From Phaeobacter cretensis (GTDB lineage Bacteria; Pseudomonadota; Alphaproteobacteria; Rhodobacterales; Rhodobacteraceae): DNA of 64,000 bases. This document shows positions 16,646-26,632 of this stretch, piece by piece; position 1 is the first letter of the stretch; each line of letters begins with the position of its first letter. The position numbers and the translations under genes were made by a program. Below the pieces are notes generated by a model. That model was not told the origin of the DNA, made no database searches, and saw nothing but the letters and a program-made list of their open reading frames with translations. The DNA is taken from NCBI RefSeq assembly GCF_047372505.1, contig NZ_JBKBEU010000001.1, forward strand, positions 1,178,001 through 1,242,000. Reading direction: 5' to 3'.

Positions 16646-17848
16646 ATGGAACAAGAGCAAGCCAGATCCCTGAGCGGCGGCGTAAACCAGACCGGAGTGC
16701 GCGTTTTTAACGAACGTTTGATCCTCTCTTTGCTGCAACGTAACGGCCCCATGCCTGGCAGCGTGCTGGCCCGTGGGACCGGGCTCTCCCCGCAAACCGT
16801 TTCGGTCATCTTACGAAAACTGGAAACCGATGGGCTGCTGCAACGCGGAACCAGCCAGCGCGGCCGCGTTGGCAAACCTTCCGTTCCAATGGGGCTCAAT
16901 CCTGACGGCCTGTTCTCCTACGGCCTCAAGATTGGCCGCCGCAGCGTTGAGGTCCTGCTTATGGATGTCTGTGGCGCCGTGCGCCAACAGCTACGACTGC
17001 GCTATCCCTATCCGACTCCTACAGTGGTCTTCGATTTTCTGCGCGACAGCATGGTACAGATTGAGGCCACGTTGCCGACAGCGCTACACACACGGATCTG
17101 CGGCATCGGCGTCGCGACGCCCTACCAACTCTGGACATGGCACGCCCAGATCAATGCGCCAGAAAAGGCGCTCGAAGACTGGCAGTCCGTTGACTTCGCG
17201 GATAAAATATCAAAATTCAGCGCCCTCCCCGTACATGTGGTCAATGACGCGACCGCCGCCTGTCGAGCCGAACATATGTACGGCCGAGGCAAAGCCTATC
17301 GCGACTACGCCTATTTCTTTGTCGGCGCTTTCATCGGCGGCGGAGTGGTGCTCAATCATCGTGTGTTAGAAGGCCGTCAAGGCAATGCGGGTGCGCTCGG
17401 CTCCTTGCCCGCACGTGGCTCGGACGGGCGAGAAGCCAAGCTCTTGGACCTGGCCTCCCTCCATCTACTAGAGCAGCGCCTGCGCGATGCTGGCAAGGAC
17501 CCCGGGCAGCTCTGGCAGCCACCAATGGATTGGTCTGGGTTGGAGAGCGAGGTCGATCCCTGGCTCGATCAAGCTGCCGATGCGATCGCCCGCGCGAGCC
17601 TTACCACCTGCGCTGTGTTTGACTTTGAGGCCATACTGATCGACGGCGCCTTACCCGACAGCACCCGTGACGCGCTGGTTGAACGCGCCCGAGCCTCACT
17701 CAGTAAACTGGACGCGCGCGGCCTCATTCTGCCACGCATTGATCCCGGCGCGATTGGCCCGAACGCCCGTGCTATAGGCGCTGCCAGCGGTCCGGTGATC
17801 TCGCAGTATCTTCTGGACACCAACTCGGTCTTCAATGCCGCGCTCTAG
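16646..17848 (+). CDS. frcR: ROK-family transcriptional repressor FrcR
   Basis: Repressor of about 400 residues with an N-terminal winged helix (LILSLLQRNGPMPGSVLARG, then LSPQTVSVILRKLETDGLL at residues 47-65) and a C-terminal ROK domain that may bind the sugar. The ROK core is only partly kept: VVNDATAACRAEHMYG and FVGAFIGGGVVLN are present, but the CxCGxxGC zinc motif is missing, so this protein is not an active kinase of the usual kind. The ATG at 16646 has AGGG about 10 bases upstream; a GTG at 16628 is an alternative. It is divergent from frcB, matching frcR in rhizobia. It probably responds to fructose. Confidence 0.86.
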   Translation: MEQEQARSLSGGVNQTGVRVFNERLILSLLQRNGPMPGSVLARGTGLSPQTVSVILRKLETDGLLQRGTSQRGRVGKPSVPMGLNPDGLFSYGLKIGRRSVEVLLMDVCGAVRQQLRLRYPYPTPTVVFDFLRDSMVQIEATLPTALHTRICGIGVATPYQLWTWHAQINAPEKALEDWQSVDFADKISKFSALPVHVVNDATAACRAEHMYGRGKAYRDYAYFFVGAFIGGGVVLNHRVLEGRQGNAGALGSLPARGSDGREAKLLDLASLHLLEQRLRDAGKDPGQLWQPPMDWSGLESEVDPWLDQAADAIARASLTTCAVFDFEAILIDGALPDSTRDALVERARASLSKLDARGLILPRIDPGAIGPNARAIGAASGPVISQYLLDTNSVFNAAL

Positions 17849-17881
17849 TGCTATACCAAAAATATCGATCTGGCTTCTAGG

Positions 17882-18412
17882 TCAGACCACACAGCGCCGT
17901 GCAAAGACATCATTGAGATAAGACTGATCATCGATCACGAACACCGTATCGCCGACCCTTGCAAATCCCTGAGAGAGGTAAAAGCCCTTAGCACCCACGT
18001 TTTCTGCATTGCTCGCCAGCCATACATCGCTCACGCCCACGTCAGCACAATGTGCCAGCCCCGCCCGCAACAGTGCAGCACCGATACCTCGCCCATGGTG
18101 GTGTGGCTGCACATAGAGCGTTTTTATCTCCACATCCGAGCAACCCGTAACCGGCGCCGGGCTACCTCGGCTGATGCGGATATAGCCATCAATACCGATC
18201 TTGTTTTGCGAGACAATGAAATACTCCTGCGGGTTCGCCAGATGCATCTCAAACCGCGCGGCCGTCAGCTCTGCCAACGCATAATCCGCAAAGAACCCGC
18301 TCACCCCCTCACGCAGATAGGTGCCGATCCAGACCTCGATCGACAACGCTGCAAGGCTGGAGGCATCCGCCATATCTGCAACCCGTAGGGTAAGGCCTGG
18401 ATGGTCAGTCAT
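17882..18412 (-). CDS. GNAT-family N-acetyltransferase
   Basis: Acetyl-CoA-dependent acetyltransferase of unknown substrate, 176 residues and cytoplasmic. The acetyl-CoA loop is seen as VQPHHHGRGIGAALLRAGLA near residues 100-120 (Q/RxxGxG/A motif). Motif B follows as VWLASNAENVGAKGFYLSQGF. It is convergent with frcR, 33 bases from it. The ribosome site is weak. The sequence suggests a RimI/PhnO-like single-domain enzyme, but nothing nearby points to a substrate. Confidence 0.8.
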   Translation of the reverse strand: MTDHPGLTLRVADMADASSLAALSIEVWIGTYLREGVSGFFADYALAELTAARFEMHLANPQEYFIVSQNKIGIDGYIRISRGSPAPVTGCSDVEIKTLYVQPHHHGRGIGAALLRAGLAHCADVGVSDVWLASNAENVGAKGFYLSQGFARVGDTVFVIDDQSYLNDVFARRCVV

Positions 18413-18448
18413 GTGGGCGGCATGAATTATGTGAGACGGGCTCTGACA

Positions 18449-18985
18449 TCACGCCCAAAAGCCCTGGATTCCGCCATCGCTAAACCGCAAATAAAAAGCC
18501 CATCCTGTTAGACCACAATTCACAAGTAATAGAACGGCAAAGGTAATAGTCGCACCGATATATCTTTTACAAACGTTGGGGAACTTTCTCCCAGGCCGGG
18601 AGGTATCATTCAAGTACTTCTGCCAACCAACAGGTTTTGATTGCGAGTCACCACCACCATAAATATATGCCTCCAGTAAACCACTGTATTCACCTAAGGC
18701 CTTCAAGATCGAATAATCGACCTTCAAACGGTACAAACAAAGGCCACAAAAAATTGTACTTATTGACAATATATATTCAATCCCAACCGGCGGCCCACCT
18801 GCATTAAATTTGGAAACAAACCACCCATAAAATGCTGCGTACCCGGACAATATTACTATTTCCAAACGCCAAATGGCCTGTAACGCCATTCGGGTTTGGA
18901 TCCGGTTCTGCTCCCACTCAGATCTAGCAAAATCTAGATTTATGTCGGAGTATCTACCCCCAATTGAACAATCCGAACTCATCAT
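18449..18985 (-). CDS. Hypothetical inner-membrane protein, AT-rich
   Basis: A 178-residue protein I do not recognise. It has hydrophobic segments near residues 44-60 (EIVILSGYAAFYGWFV), 70-86 (EYILSISTIFCGLCLYRL) and 145-165 (TITFAVLLLVNCGLTGWAFYL). The charged N-terminus (SEWEQNRIQTRMALQAIWRLE) looks amphipathic. GAGGA precedes the double ATG start. The gene is visibly richer in A and T than dnaE and the GNAT gene on either side, and uses codons such as ATA and AAA more often. This suggests later acquisition. It sits on the same strand just downstream of dnaE, 26 bases away. No function can be assigned. Confidence 0.65.
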   Translation of the reverse strand: MMSSDCSIGGRYSDINLDFARSEWEQNRIQTRMALQAIWRLEIVILSGYAAFYGWFVSKFNAGGPPVGIEYILSISTIFCGLCLYRLKVDYSILKALGEYSGLLEAYIYGGGDSQSKPVGWQKYLNDTSRPGRKFPNVCKRYIGATITFAVLLLVNCGLTGWAFYLRFSDGGIQGFWA

Positions 18986-19011
18986 ATGACTTCCTCAAGT
19001 TGCGCCCTCCC

Positions 19012-22000
19012 TCAGATCTCCTCTACATCCATCACCCCGTCCAGCGACTTTAGCGCGCCTTTGATTTGAGGGTTGATGGGGAAGGGCTGGCCTAGATCCA
19101 TCTCAACATCCCCCGGCAGGCCGGGATCCTGCAGGTACATATAAACCTCCCCACGCGCGGCGTTGCGGGCGGCGGATTTGGCGTCTTCCAGCACCTGTGC
19201 CACCGTCGCCACGGCCTTCGCGTCCGAGACATAGACCCGCAGCGAACTGCGTCCGGCATCGGCAATCGCCGCATCCACCGGCCCGACAGAGCGCACCAAG
19301 AGCTTCAGCTGATCGCTCTCCATCGTAGCCTCGGCGGTGATCACCACCTTGGCGCCGGTTTCCAGAAATTCGCGTGATTTCTCCAGCACTTCGGAAAACA
19401 ACGTAACCTCATAGCCGCCGCTGGTGTCCGACAGCTGGGCAAAGGCAAAGCGGTTGCCGCGTGCCGATTTACGCTCCTGCCGACCCGCGACAACACCGGC
19501 CATCTTGGCCATGAACGGCCCGCGCTCTGCCTTGGCCGTGACCTCGTCCAGCGTCATCACATCCTTTCGCTTCAGAGCGGGCATATAGTCATCCAGCGGA
19601 TGACCAGAGAGATAAAAACCAATGGCCTTGAACTCCTCACTCAACCGCTCGGCTGGCAGCCAGTCCGGAGTTCCAGGCAGACGTGGTTCCGGCAGGTCCT
19701 CTCCGGCCTCACCAAACAGCGACACCTGGCTAGAATTGCGCTGGTCATGGACCGCGGCAGAATAGTCTACCAATGCGCCCAGACTGTCGAAGACCCGGCG
19801 GCGATTGCTATCCAATTGATCAAAGCCCCCCGCCCGCGCCAGCATCTCCAGCGGTCGTTTGCCGACTTTTTTCAAATCCACCCGGCGGGCAAAATCAAAC
19901 AGCGTGGCAAAGGGCTTATCCTGCCCGCTTTCACGCCGCGCTGTTGTGACCAGCCGCATGGCCTCGACACCGACATTTTTCAGAGCGCCCAGCGCATAGA
20001 CCAGTTCTCCTTTGACCACATTGAACGTCGCTTCGGAGCGATTCACGCAAGGTGGCACATAGGGCAGGCCAAGGCCCTTTTTCACTTCCTCAAAGTAGAT
20101 CGCCAGCTTATCCGTCAGATGGATATCGCAGTTCATCACACCGGCCATGAATTCCACCGGGTGGTTCGCCTTCAACCAACCAGTCTGATAGCTGACAACA
20201 GCATAGGCCGCAGCGTGCGATTTGTTGAAACCGTAGTTTGCGAATTTCTCAAGAAGGTCGAAAACCTCCGAAGCTTTCTTGGCCGGTACGCCATTTTCTG
20301 CAGCGCCTGTTTCAAACTTCGGGCGTTCCGCGTCCATCGCCTCCTTAATCTTCTTACCCATCGCACGCCGCAATAGATCCGCGCCGCCAAGCGTGTAGTT
20401 CGCCATCACCTGGGCGATCTGCATCACCTGTTCCTGATAAACGATAATACCCTGCGTCTCCTCAAGGATATGGTCAATCAGAGGGTGCACCGACTGGATT
20501 TTGCGCAGGCCGTTCTTAACCTCACAATAGACAGGAATATTCTCCATCGGGCCCGGCCGGTATAGCGCCACAAGCGCCACGATATCCTCAATACAGGTCG
20601 GCTTCATACGCTTCAGCGCATCCATCATGCCGGTGGATTCCACCTGAAACACCGCCACAGTCTTGGCCCGGGAATACAGATCGTAAGTGGCCACGTCATC
20701 CAGAGGAATAGCGTTGATCTGGTTTGCCGCGCCCTCTGGAGGGTCATAGAGTTGTTTTCCATTCGCCGCGACATGCAGATCACGGCCCGATTGGAAAATC
20801 AGATCCATAGCATTCTGGATCACAGTCAGCGTTTTCAGGCCGAGGAAGTCGAATTTGACAAGACCGGCCTGTTCGACCCATTTCATGTTAAACTGGGTAG
20901 CGGGCATATCGGAGCGCGGATCGCGGTAAAGCGGGACCAGCGCATCCAGTGGCCGGTCGCCAATCACAACCCCCGCCGCGTGCGTACCAGCAGAACGCAG
21001 CAGCCCCTCGACCTGCATGCCGTATTTTAGAAGCCGGTCAACAACCTCTTCATTCTCGGCTTCCTCGCGCAGTCGCGGTTCCTCGCGCAAACTGTCCACA
21101 ATGGACATCGGCTTCACCCCTTCAACCGGGATCAGCTTCGACAGCCTGTCTACCTGGCCATAGGGCATCTGCAATACCCGTCCCATGTCGCGCACGGCCG
21201 CCTTCGACAACAATGCACCAAAGGTGATGATCTGGCCGACCTTGTCGCGACCGTACTTCTTCTGCACGTATTTGATCACCTCTTCCCGGCGATCCATGCA
21301 GAAATCGATGTCGAAATCTGGCATCGACACACGTTCTGGGTTGAGAAAACGTTCAAACAGCAGCGAATACCGCAGAGGATCAAGGTCGGTGATCGTCAGC
21401 GCATAAGCCACAAGCGAACCGGCGCCAGACCCCCGGCCCGGCCCCACGGGAATATCGTGATCCTTGGACCATTGGATAAAATCGGCAACAATTAGGAAAT
21501 AACCGGGAAATCCCATCCCCTCGATAATGCCCAGTTCGAAATCAAGCCGCTCCTGATACTCCTCCACGCTCACCGCGTGGGGAATCACCGCCAGACGCTT
21601 GTGCAGGCCGTCGTTGGCGATGCGGCGCAGTTCGGCCACTTCGTCATCAGCGAATTTCGGCAGAATTGGGTCGCGCCGATACGCCATAAACGCACAACGT
21701 TTGGCGATCTCAACCGTGTTCTCAATCGCCTCGGGCAGATCGGCGAACAACGCAACCATTTCCTCTTGGCTTTTGAAATAGTGCTGCGCAGTCAGGCGGC
21801 GACGCGGCTCGGCCTGATCGACATAGGCGCCCTCCGCGATGCAAATCATCGCATCATGCGCCTCGTACATCTCGGTATTGGGGAAATAGACGTCATTCGT
21901 AGCAACCAACGGAAGGCCCATGGCATAGGCCATTTCAACATGGCCTCGCTCGGTCTGCTTCTCCGCCTCCGGCTGGCCGTGTTCGCCCGGATGGCGTTGC

Positions 22001-22524
22001 AATTCCACATAGAGCCGATCCGGGAAGATCGCCTTCAACCGCTGCATAAGCGCCTCAGCCGCCGGGCGTTGCCCCTGTTGCAACAGCTGCCCAACTGGCC
22101 CGTCAGGCCCGCCACTCAAACAGATTACATCCTCGCAATGCTCCGCCAGTTCTTCCAGTGTCACATGCGCCAGCTCACTACCCTCACGCATATACAAACA
22201 GGAATTGAGCTTCATCAGATGCTCATACCCGGCCTCACTCTGTGCCAGTAAGACCAATGACGCAGGAGCTTTCGGTCGCTCGCCTGGTGCAGACGCCGCA
22301 AACCGCAGATCCACCTGACAGCCCATAATAGGCTGCACCCCGGCACCGCTGGCCGACACGGAGAATTCCAATGCTGCGAACAGGTTATTGCTGTCTGTAA
22401 CCGCAATCGCGGGCATCTCATGCTTCTTGCACAGATCCGGCAGCTTTTTCAGTCGCAGCGCGCCTTCCAATAGCGAATATTCGGTATGGGTGCGCAGGTG
22501 AATGAATCGAGGAGAACTTGTCAT
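19012..22524 (-). CDS. dnaE: DNA polymerase III alpha subunit
   Basis: Catalytic subunit of the replicative polymerase, 1170 residues, the usual DnaE1 length. The N-terminal PHP domain starts with FIHLRTHTEYSLLEGAL (HxxxH). GPGRGSGAGSLVAY near residue 361 and PDFDIDFCMDRREEV at 402-416 carry the palm aspartates. FGALLSKAAVRDMGR, YRPGPMENIP and FNKSHAAAYAVVSYQTGWLKA follow. The C-terminal third has helix-hairpin-helix and OB regions (AGVVAGRQERKSARGNRFAFAQL). GGAG lies before the ATG. This is a core housekeeping gene with no DnaE2-type context (imuA, imuB) nearby. Confidence 0.97.
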   Translation of the reverse strand: MTSSPRFIHLRTHTEYSLLEGALRLKKLPDLCKKHEMPAIAVTDSNNLFAALEFSVSASGAGVQPIMGCQVDLRFAASAPGERPKAPASLVLLAQSEAGYEHLMKLNSCLYMREGSELAHVTLEELAEHCEDVICLSGGPDGPVGQLLQQGQRPAAEALMQRLKAIFPDRLYVELQRHPGEHGQPEAEKQTERGHVEMAYAMGLPLVATNDVYFPNTEMYEAHDAMICIAEGAYVDQAEPRRRLTAQHYFKSQEEMVALFADLPEAIENTVEIAKRCAFMAYRRDPILPKFADDEVAELRRIANDGLHKRLAVIPHAVSVEEYQERLDFELGIIEGMGFPGYFLIVADFIQWSKDHDIPVGPGRGSGAGSLVAYALTITDLDPLRYSLLFERFLNPERVSMPDFDIDFCMDRREEVIKYVQKKYGRDKVGQIITFGALLSKAAVRDMGRVLQMPYGQVDRLSKLIPVEGVKPMSIVDSLREEPRLREEAENEEVVDRLLKYGMQVEGLLRSAGTHAAGVVIGDRPLDALVPLYRDPRSDMPATQFNMKWVEQAGLVKFDFLGLKTLTVIQNAMDLIFQSGRDLHVAANGKQLYDPPEGAANQINAIPLDDVATYDLYSRAKTVAVFQVESTGMMDALKRMKPTCIEDIVALVALYRPGPMENIPVYCEVKNGLRKIQSVHPLIDHILEETQGIIVYQEQVMQIAQVMANYTLGGADLLRRAMGKKIKEAMDAERPKFETGAAENGVPAKKASEVFDLLEKFANYGFNKSHAAAYAVVSYQTGWLKANHPVEFMAGVMNCDIHLTDKLAIYFEEVKKGLGLPYVPPCVNRSEATFNVVKGELVYALGALKNVGVEAMRLVTTARRESGQDKPFATLFDFARRVDLKKVGKRPLEMLARAGGFDQLDSNRRRVFDSLGALVDYSAAVHDQRNSSQVSLFGEAGEDLPEPRLPGTPDWLPAERLSEEFKAIGFYLSGHPLDDYMPALKRKDVMTLDEVTAKAERGPFMAKMAGVVAGRQERKSARGNRFAFAQLSDTSGGYEVTLFSEVLEKSREFLETGAKVVITAEATMESDQLKLLVRSVGPVDAAIADAGRSSLRVYVSDAKAVATVAQVLEDAKSAARNAARGEVYMYLQDPGLPGDVEMDLGQPFPINPQIKGALKSLDGVMDVEEI

Positions 22525-22905
22525 GTCTCCAAGCTATCGCCGCCGCCGCCAAGGTTAAAGCGCTTCCGCACCCAAGTTTCGAAGTTCACGCACCAAAGTG
22601 TTAGCCATCCAGTGCCAAGATATTAGGCGCTTATTCTTCCGCTTTCTTTGAAAGTCTTATCAGCCCGCTCCGGAACCGTGCACCGATCCGTCACTAAGCT
22701 GTTCAAAAGTAACGGCATACGGCGGCACACCGCAAGGATCTTGCGCCTTAGCCCCACTCCATGGCAGAGTCAATTTTCCTTGCCATAACAACACCCTGCT
22801 TTCTAGGCTATTGGCAACAGATCTACCAAGGCCCGCCATGTCTTCTACGTCGCATCGAAGGGGTGGCACCAAGGGAAAACCAAAGTAACGCGACGGGTTT
22901 CTGAC
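22525..22905. other. Intergenic region between dnaE and xdhA; no gene seen
   Basis: About 380 bases separate the divergent dnaE and xdhA starts. It must hold both promoters, but I could not pick convincing -35/-10 pairs. A minus-strand frame of 87 codons here runs over the xdhA start and has no protein-like features. Confidence 0.5.
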
Positions 22906-24333
22906 ATGACAATCACCTTTCAACTGAACGGTGAAGAAGTCGCGCTGACCGGGATCTCCCCAACGGCGACGCTGCTGGATTGGCTCCGCGAAGAGCGCGG
23001 CCTCACCGGCACCAAAGAAGGCTGTAACGAAGGCGACTGTGGCGCCTGCACGGTGATGGTCACCGATGGTCAGGGCGCAAAGCCGCTCAACGCCTGTATT
23101 CTGTTCCTACCCCAACTACATGGTAAATCCATCCGCACAATCGAAGGTGTCGCAGGCCCCGATGGACAGCTGCATCCTGTGCAAGAGGCAATGGTCACCC
23201 ATCATGGCAGCCAATGCGGTTTCTGTACGCCGGGTTTCATCATGTCGATGGTCACCGCCCATAAAAACGGAGCGCTGGATCATGACGATCAACTGGCAGG
23301 CAACCTTTGCCGTTGCACAGGCTACGCCCCGATTATCCGCGCTGCAGAGACGGCCACAGAGGCACCGGTGCCTGAATGGATCGCCGCCGAAGCCCCTCTC
23401 GACGCATCCGAAGCACTCCGAGGGGAGGCCCCAGTTACGCCCGAAGCCTCGCAACGTCCAACCAATGCCGATGAACTCGCAGCTGCCTATGCGGCGCGAC
23501 CAGATGCGACCTTGATTGCAGGGGCTACAGATGTAGGTCTCTGGGTCACAAAACAGCTGCGCGAGCTGGACGATGTGATCTTTCTGGATGGTTGTGATGA
23601 TCTAAAACAAATAAGCAAGGATGCTGATGGCAGCTTGCGCATCGGCGCAATGGTGGACATGAACCGACTGCGCGACGAAATTGCGCTTCGTCACCCTTCC
23701 TACGGCGAAATGCTGCGCCGCTTTGCCAGCCAACAGGTCCGAGCGGCAGCCACCATCGGCGGCAATATCGCCAATGGATCACCCATTGGAGACAACCCAC
23801 CGGCCCTGATTGCGCTAGGTGCTATGCTACACCTGCGCCACGGCGACAACCGCCGTAAACTGCCGCTGGAAAGTTTCTTCCTCGACTACGGCAAACAAGA
23901 CCGCGCAGATGGCGAGTTTGTCGAGGCGATCACACTGCCGGCACAACCCACAGGTCAAGCGGATAACCTGCGTGTCTACAAGCTATCCAAACGCTTTGAT
24001 CAGGATATTTCTGCGGTGCTTGGGGCCTTCAATCTGGCGGTGACAGATGGCATAATAACAGACGCTCGCATCGCCTTCGGCGGTATGGCCGGAGTGCCCA
24101 AACGTGCGGGCGATGTTGAAGCAGCGCTGATCGGGCAAAACTGGTCCTTGGCCACTATCGCTATGGCTCAGAAGAAGTTTGGCAGGGATTTCACACCAAT
24201 GAGCGACATGCGCGCCTCAGCGGATTACCGGTTGGACGCAGCAGCCAATATGCTGTCACGTTATTTTGCCGATATTGACGAAGCCGCCGCCAGTGATCCT
24301 TTGCCCTGTCACGTGCTGGAGGTGAAGGGATGA
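22906..24333 (+). CDS. xdhA: Xanthine dehydrogenase small subunit (2Fe-2S and FAD)
   Basis: Electron-transfer subunit of xanthine dehydrogenase, 475 residues, cytoplasmic. The first [2Fe-2S] cluster has ligands Cys40, Cys45, Cys48 and Cys64. The second has CGFC (104-107) and CRC (135-137). The FAD domain follows from about residue 185, with ATIGGNIANGSPIGDNPP as the FAD loop, then the CO-dehydrogenase flavoprotein C-terminal domain. Its stop overlaps the xdhB start by four bases (ATGA). With XdhB it oxidises hypoxanthine and xanthine to urate. The next genes include a purine/nucleoside-type importer. Confidence 0.96.
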   Translation: MTITFQLNGEEVALTGISPTATLLDWLREERGLTGTKEGCNEGDCGACTVMVTDGQGAKPLNACILFLPQLHGKSIRTIEGVAGPDGQLHPVQEAMVTHHGSQCGFCTPGFIMSMVTAHKNGALDHDDQLAGNLCRCTGYAPIIRAAETATEAPVPEWIAAEAPLDASEALRGEAPVTPEASQRPTNADELAAAYAARPDATLIAGATDVGLWVTKQLRELDDVIFLDGCDDLKQISKDADGSLRIGAMVDMNRLRDEIALRHPSYGEMLRRFASQQVRAAATIGGNIANGSPIGDNPPALIALGAMLHLRHGDNRRKLPLESFFLDYGKQDRADGEFVEAITLPAQPTGQADNLRVYKLSKRFDQDISAVLGAFNLAVTDGIITDARIAFGGMAGVPKRAGDVEAALIGQNWSLATIAMAQKKFGRDFTPMSDMRASADYRLDAAANMLSRYFADIDEAAASDPLPCHVLEVKG

Positions 24334-26630
24334 GCGTCACAAAATCACTTCCCCATGATGCCGCACGGCTGCATGTAACCGGTCAGGCGCGCTATGTGGA
24401 TGACATCCCCACCCCGCGTGGCACGCTGCATCTAGCCTTTGGCCTTGCGACTGTAGCAAGCGCTGACATCGCTGCGCTGGATCTGGATGCTGTGCGTCAC
24501 AGTAATGGCGTGGTGACCGTACTTACAGCAAAGGATCTGCCGTTTGACAATGATGTCTCGCCATCCGCCCATGATGAACCACTATTGGCCAAGGACACGG
24601 TCCATTATCTCGGCCAGCCGGTGTTTCTGGTGGTCGCAACGTCACACCGTGCAGCCCGTGTAGCTGCGCGCAAGGGTCAGATTGACTATGCCGAACGCCC
24701 GGCCCTGCTGACACTGGAAGAGGCGCTGGCCGCAGACAGCCGGTTCGAGGATGGCCCCCGCATCTACCAAAAAGGCGATGCGACTACCGCCATCGACTGC
24801 GCTACCCATGTGATTGAAGACACGTTTGATATCGGTGGTCAGGAACATTTCTATCTGGAGGGACAGGCCGCATTGGCCGTACCGCAGGAAGATGGTGGGA
24901 TGCTGGTCAACTCATCCACCCAACACCCAACTGAAATCCAGCACAAAGTGGCCGAGGCAATTGGCCTGCCGATGCACAGTGTCCGGGTAGAGACACGGCG
25001 CATGGGTGGCGGGTTTGGCGGTAAGGAAAGCCAGGGCAATGCTCTGGCCGTGGCCTGCGCCATTGCTGCACGTCAAACAGGTCGCACCTGCAAAATGCGC
25101 TATGACCGCGATGACGATATGACCATCACTGGTAAGCGTCATGCCTTCCGCATTTCATACCGCGCAGGCTTTGATGCCAATGGCCGCGTCACGGGCGTAG
25201 AGTTTATTCACATGGTGGATTGTGGCTGGGCGCAGGACCTATCCTTGCCCGTCGCCGACCGCGCCATGCTGCACAGCGACAATGCCTATGCGATCCCCGC
25301 AATCCGGATTGAGAGCCATCGGCTCAAGACCAACCGCCAAAGCGCCACCGCCTATCGTGGCTTTGGCGGACCGCAGGGAATGTTGGGAATCGAACGGGTG
25401 ATGGATCACGCGGCGCATAAACTAGGTCTTGATCCCGTCGATCTACGTCAACGCAACTACTATGACGCCGCCGACGCCCGCGACCCTGCCAAGGATAACA
25501 CCACCCCCTATGGGATGGAGGTCACCGATTTTGAACTTCATGGGATGACTCAGCAGCTGCTCGATGACGCAGACTATACCACCCGCAAGGCTGAGATCGC
25601 GACTTGGAATGCTGGGAATGACCGGATGAAGCGAGGGATTGCCTTCTCGCCAGTAAAATTCGGTATCTCCTTCACGCTAACCCATCTCAATCAGGCAGGT
25701 GCGTTGGTGCATGTCTACAGTGACGGCTCGGTGCATCTGAACCATGGTGGCACCGAAATGGGGCAGGGCTTGTTCCAAAAGGTCGCGCAGGTCGCCGCCA
25801 GCCGCTTTGGTATCGGGCTGAAAAAGGTGAAAATCACCGCAACCGATACGGCCAAGGTCCCGAACACCTCAGCCACCGCAGCTTCCTCCGGGACCGACCT
25901 CAACGGCATGGCTGTAAAAGCCGCCTGCGACACCATTCGCGACCGCATGGCGACCCATCTGGCCGAGCTCTATCAGGTCACTCCGTCGGAAGTTGAATTT
26001 AGAGCTGACGCGGTGAAGATTGGCTCAGAGAGCCTGCCTTTCGCCCACGCCGCACAGATTTGCTACGAGGGGCGCATAAGCCTGTCAGCCACCGGGTTCT
26101 ACAAAACGCCGTCCCTGAATTGGGACCGGATCAAGGGTGAAGGGCGACCGTTTTTCTATTTTGCCTATGGTGCCGCCATCACCGAGGTGGTCGTAGATCG
26201 GCTTACTGGCGAAAATCGCATCCTGCGCGCTGATGTGCTGCATGATGCAGGGGCGTCATTGAACCCGGCACTGGACATAGGCCAGATTGAAGGCGCTTAT
26301 GTGCAAGGCGCAGGCTGGCTCACAACCGAGGAGCTGGTCTGGGACAAGCGTGGTGCGCTGCTGACCCACGCGCCCTCAACCTACAAGATTCCTGCCTGTT
26401 CAGATCGACCCGACGTTTTTAACGTCGCGCTTTGGGATGGGGTAAATCGAGAGGACAGCATTTACCGCTCCAAGGCAGTGGGAGAGCCGCCGTTTATGCT
26501 GGGAATTTCTGCCTTGCTAGCCCTGAGCGATGCCGTGGGGCAGTTTGGCGCCAGCTACCCTGCCCTGAACGCGCCCGCCACGTCAGAAGAACTCTGGCGA
26601 GCTACTGCACAGCTTGAGACGAGCTTATAG
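24330..26630 (+). CDS. xdhB: Xanthine dehydrogenase molybdopterin-binding subunit
   Basis: Catalytic subunit, 766 residues, carrying the molybdopterin cofactor. Key residues known from bovine and Rhodobacter enzymes are all visible. GQEHFYLEGQ has the Mo-proximal Gln. GGGFGGKESQGN has the substrate Glu. AYRGFGGPQGMLG has the substrate Arg that marks purine over aldehyde oxidases. KAVGEPPFMLG near the end has the catalytic base Glu. This supports true xanthine dehydrogenase activity. It starts inside the end of xdhA (ATGA) and is followed two bases later by xdhC. Confidence 0.97.
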   Translation: MSVTKSLPHDAARLHVTGQARYVDDIPTPRGTLHLAFGLATVASADIAALDLDAVRHSNGVVTVLTAKDLPFDNDVSPSAHDEPLLAKDTVHYLGQPVFLVVATSHRAARVAARKGQIDYAERPALLTLEEALAADSRFEDGPRIYQKGDATTAIDCATHVIEDTFDIGGQEHFYLEGQAALAVPQEDGGMLVNSSTQHPTEIQHKVAEAIGLPMHSVRVETRRMGGGFGGKESQGNALAVACAIAARQTGRTCKMRYDRDDDMTITGKRHAFRISYRAGFDANGRVTGVEFIHMVDCGWAQDLSLPVADRAMLHSDNAYAIPAIRIESHRLKTNRQSATAYRGFGGPQGMLGIERVMDHAAHKLGLDPVDLRQRNYYDAADARDPAKDNTTPYGMEVTDFELHGMTQQLLDDADYTTRKAEIATWNAGNDRMKRGIAFSPVKFGISFTLTHLNQAGALVHVYSDGSVHLNHGGTEMGQGLFQKVAQVAASRFGIGLKKVKITATDTAKVPNTSATAASSGTDLNGMAVKAACDTIRDRMATHLAELYQVTPSEVEFRADAVKIGSESLPFAHAAQICYEGRISLSATGFYKTPSLNWDRIKGEGRPFFYFAYGAAITEVVVDRLTGENRILRADVLHDAGASLNPALDIGQIEGAYVQGAGWLTTEELVWDKRGALLTHAPSTYKIPACSDRPDVFNVALWDGVNREDSIYRSKAVGEPPFMLGISALLALSDAVGQFGASYPALNAPATSEELWRATAQLETSL

Positions 26631-26632
26631 AA

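Noticed and set aside
16646..17848. FrcR as a sugar kinase (ROK family)
   Set aside because: It has a DNA-binding N-terminus and lacks the zinc-binding cysteine motif of ROK kinases, so a regulator is the better reading.
22660..22923. 87-codon minus-strand frame upstream of xdhA
   Set aside because: It overlaps the xdhA start and promoter region and has no ribosome site or recognisable features.
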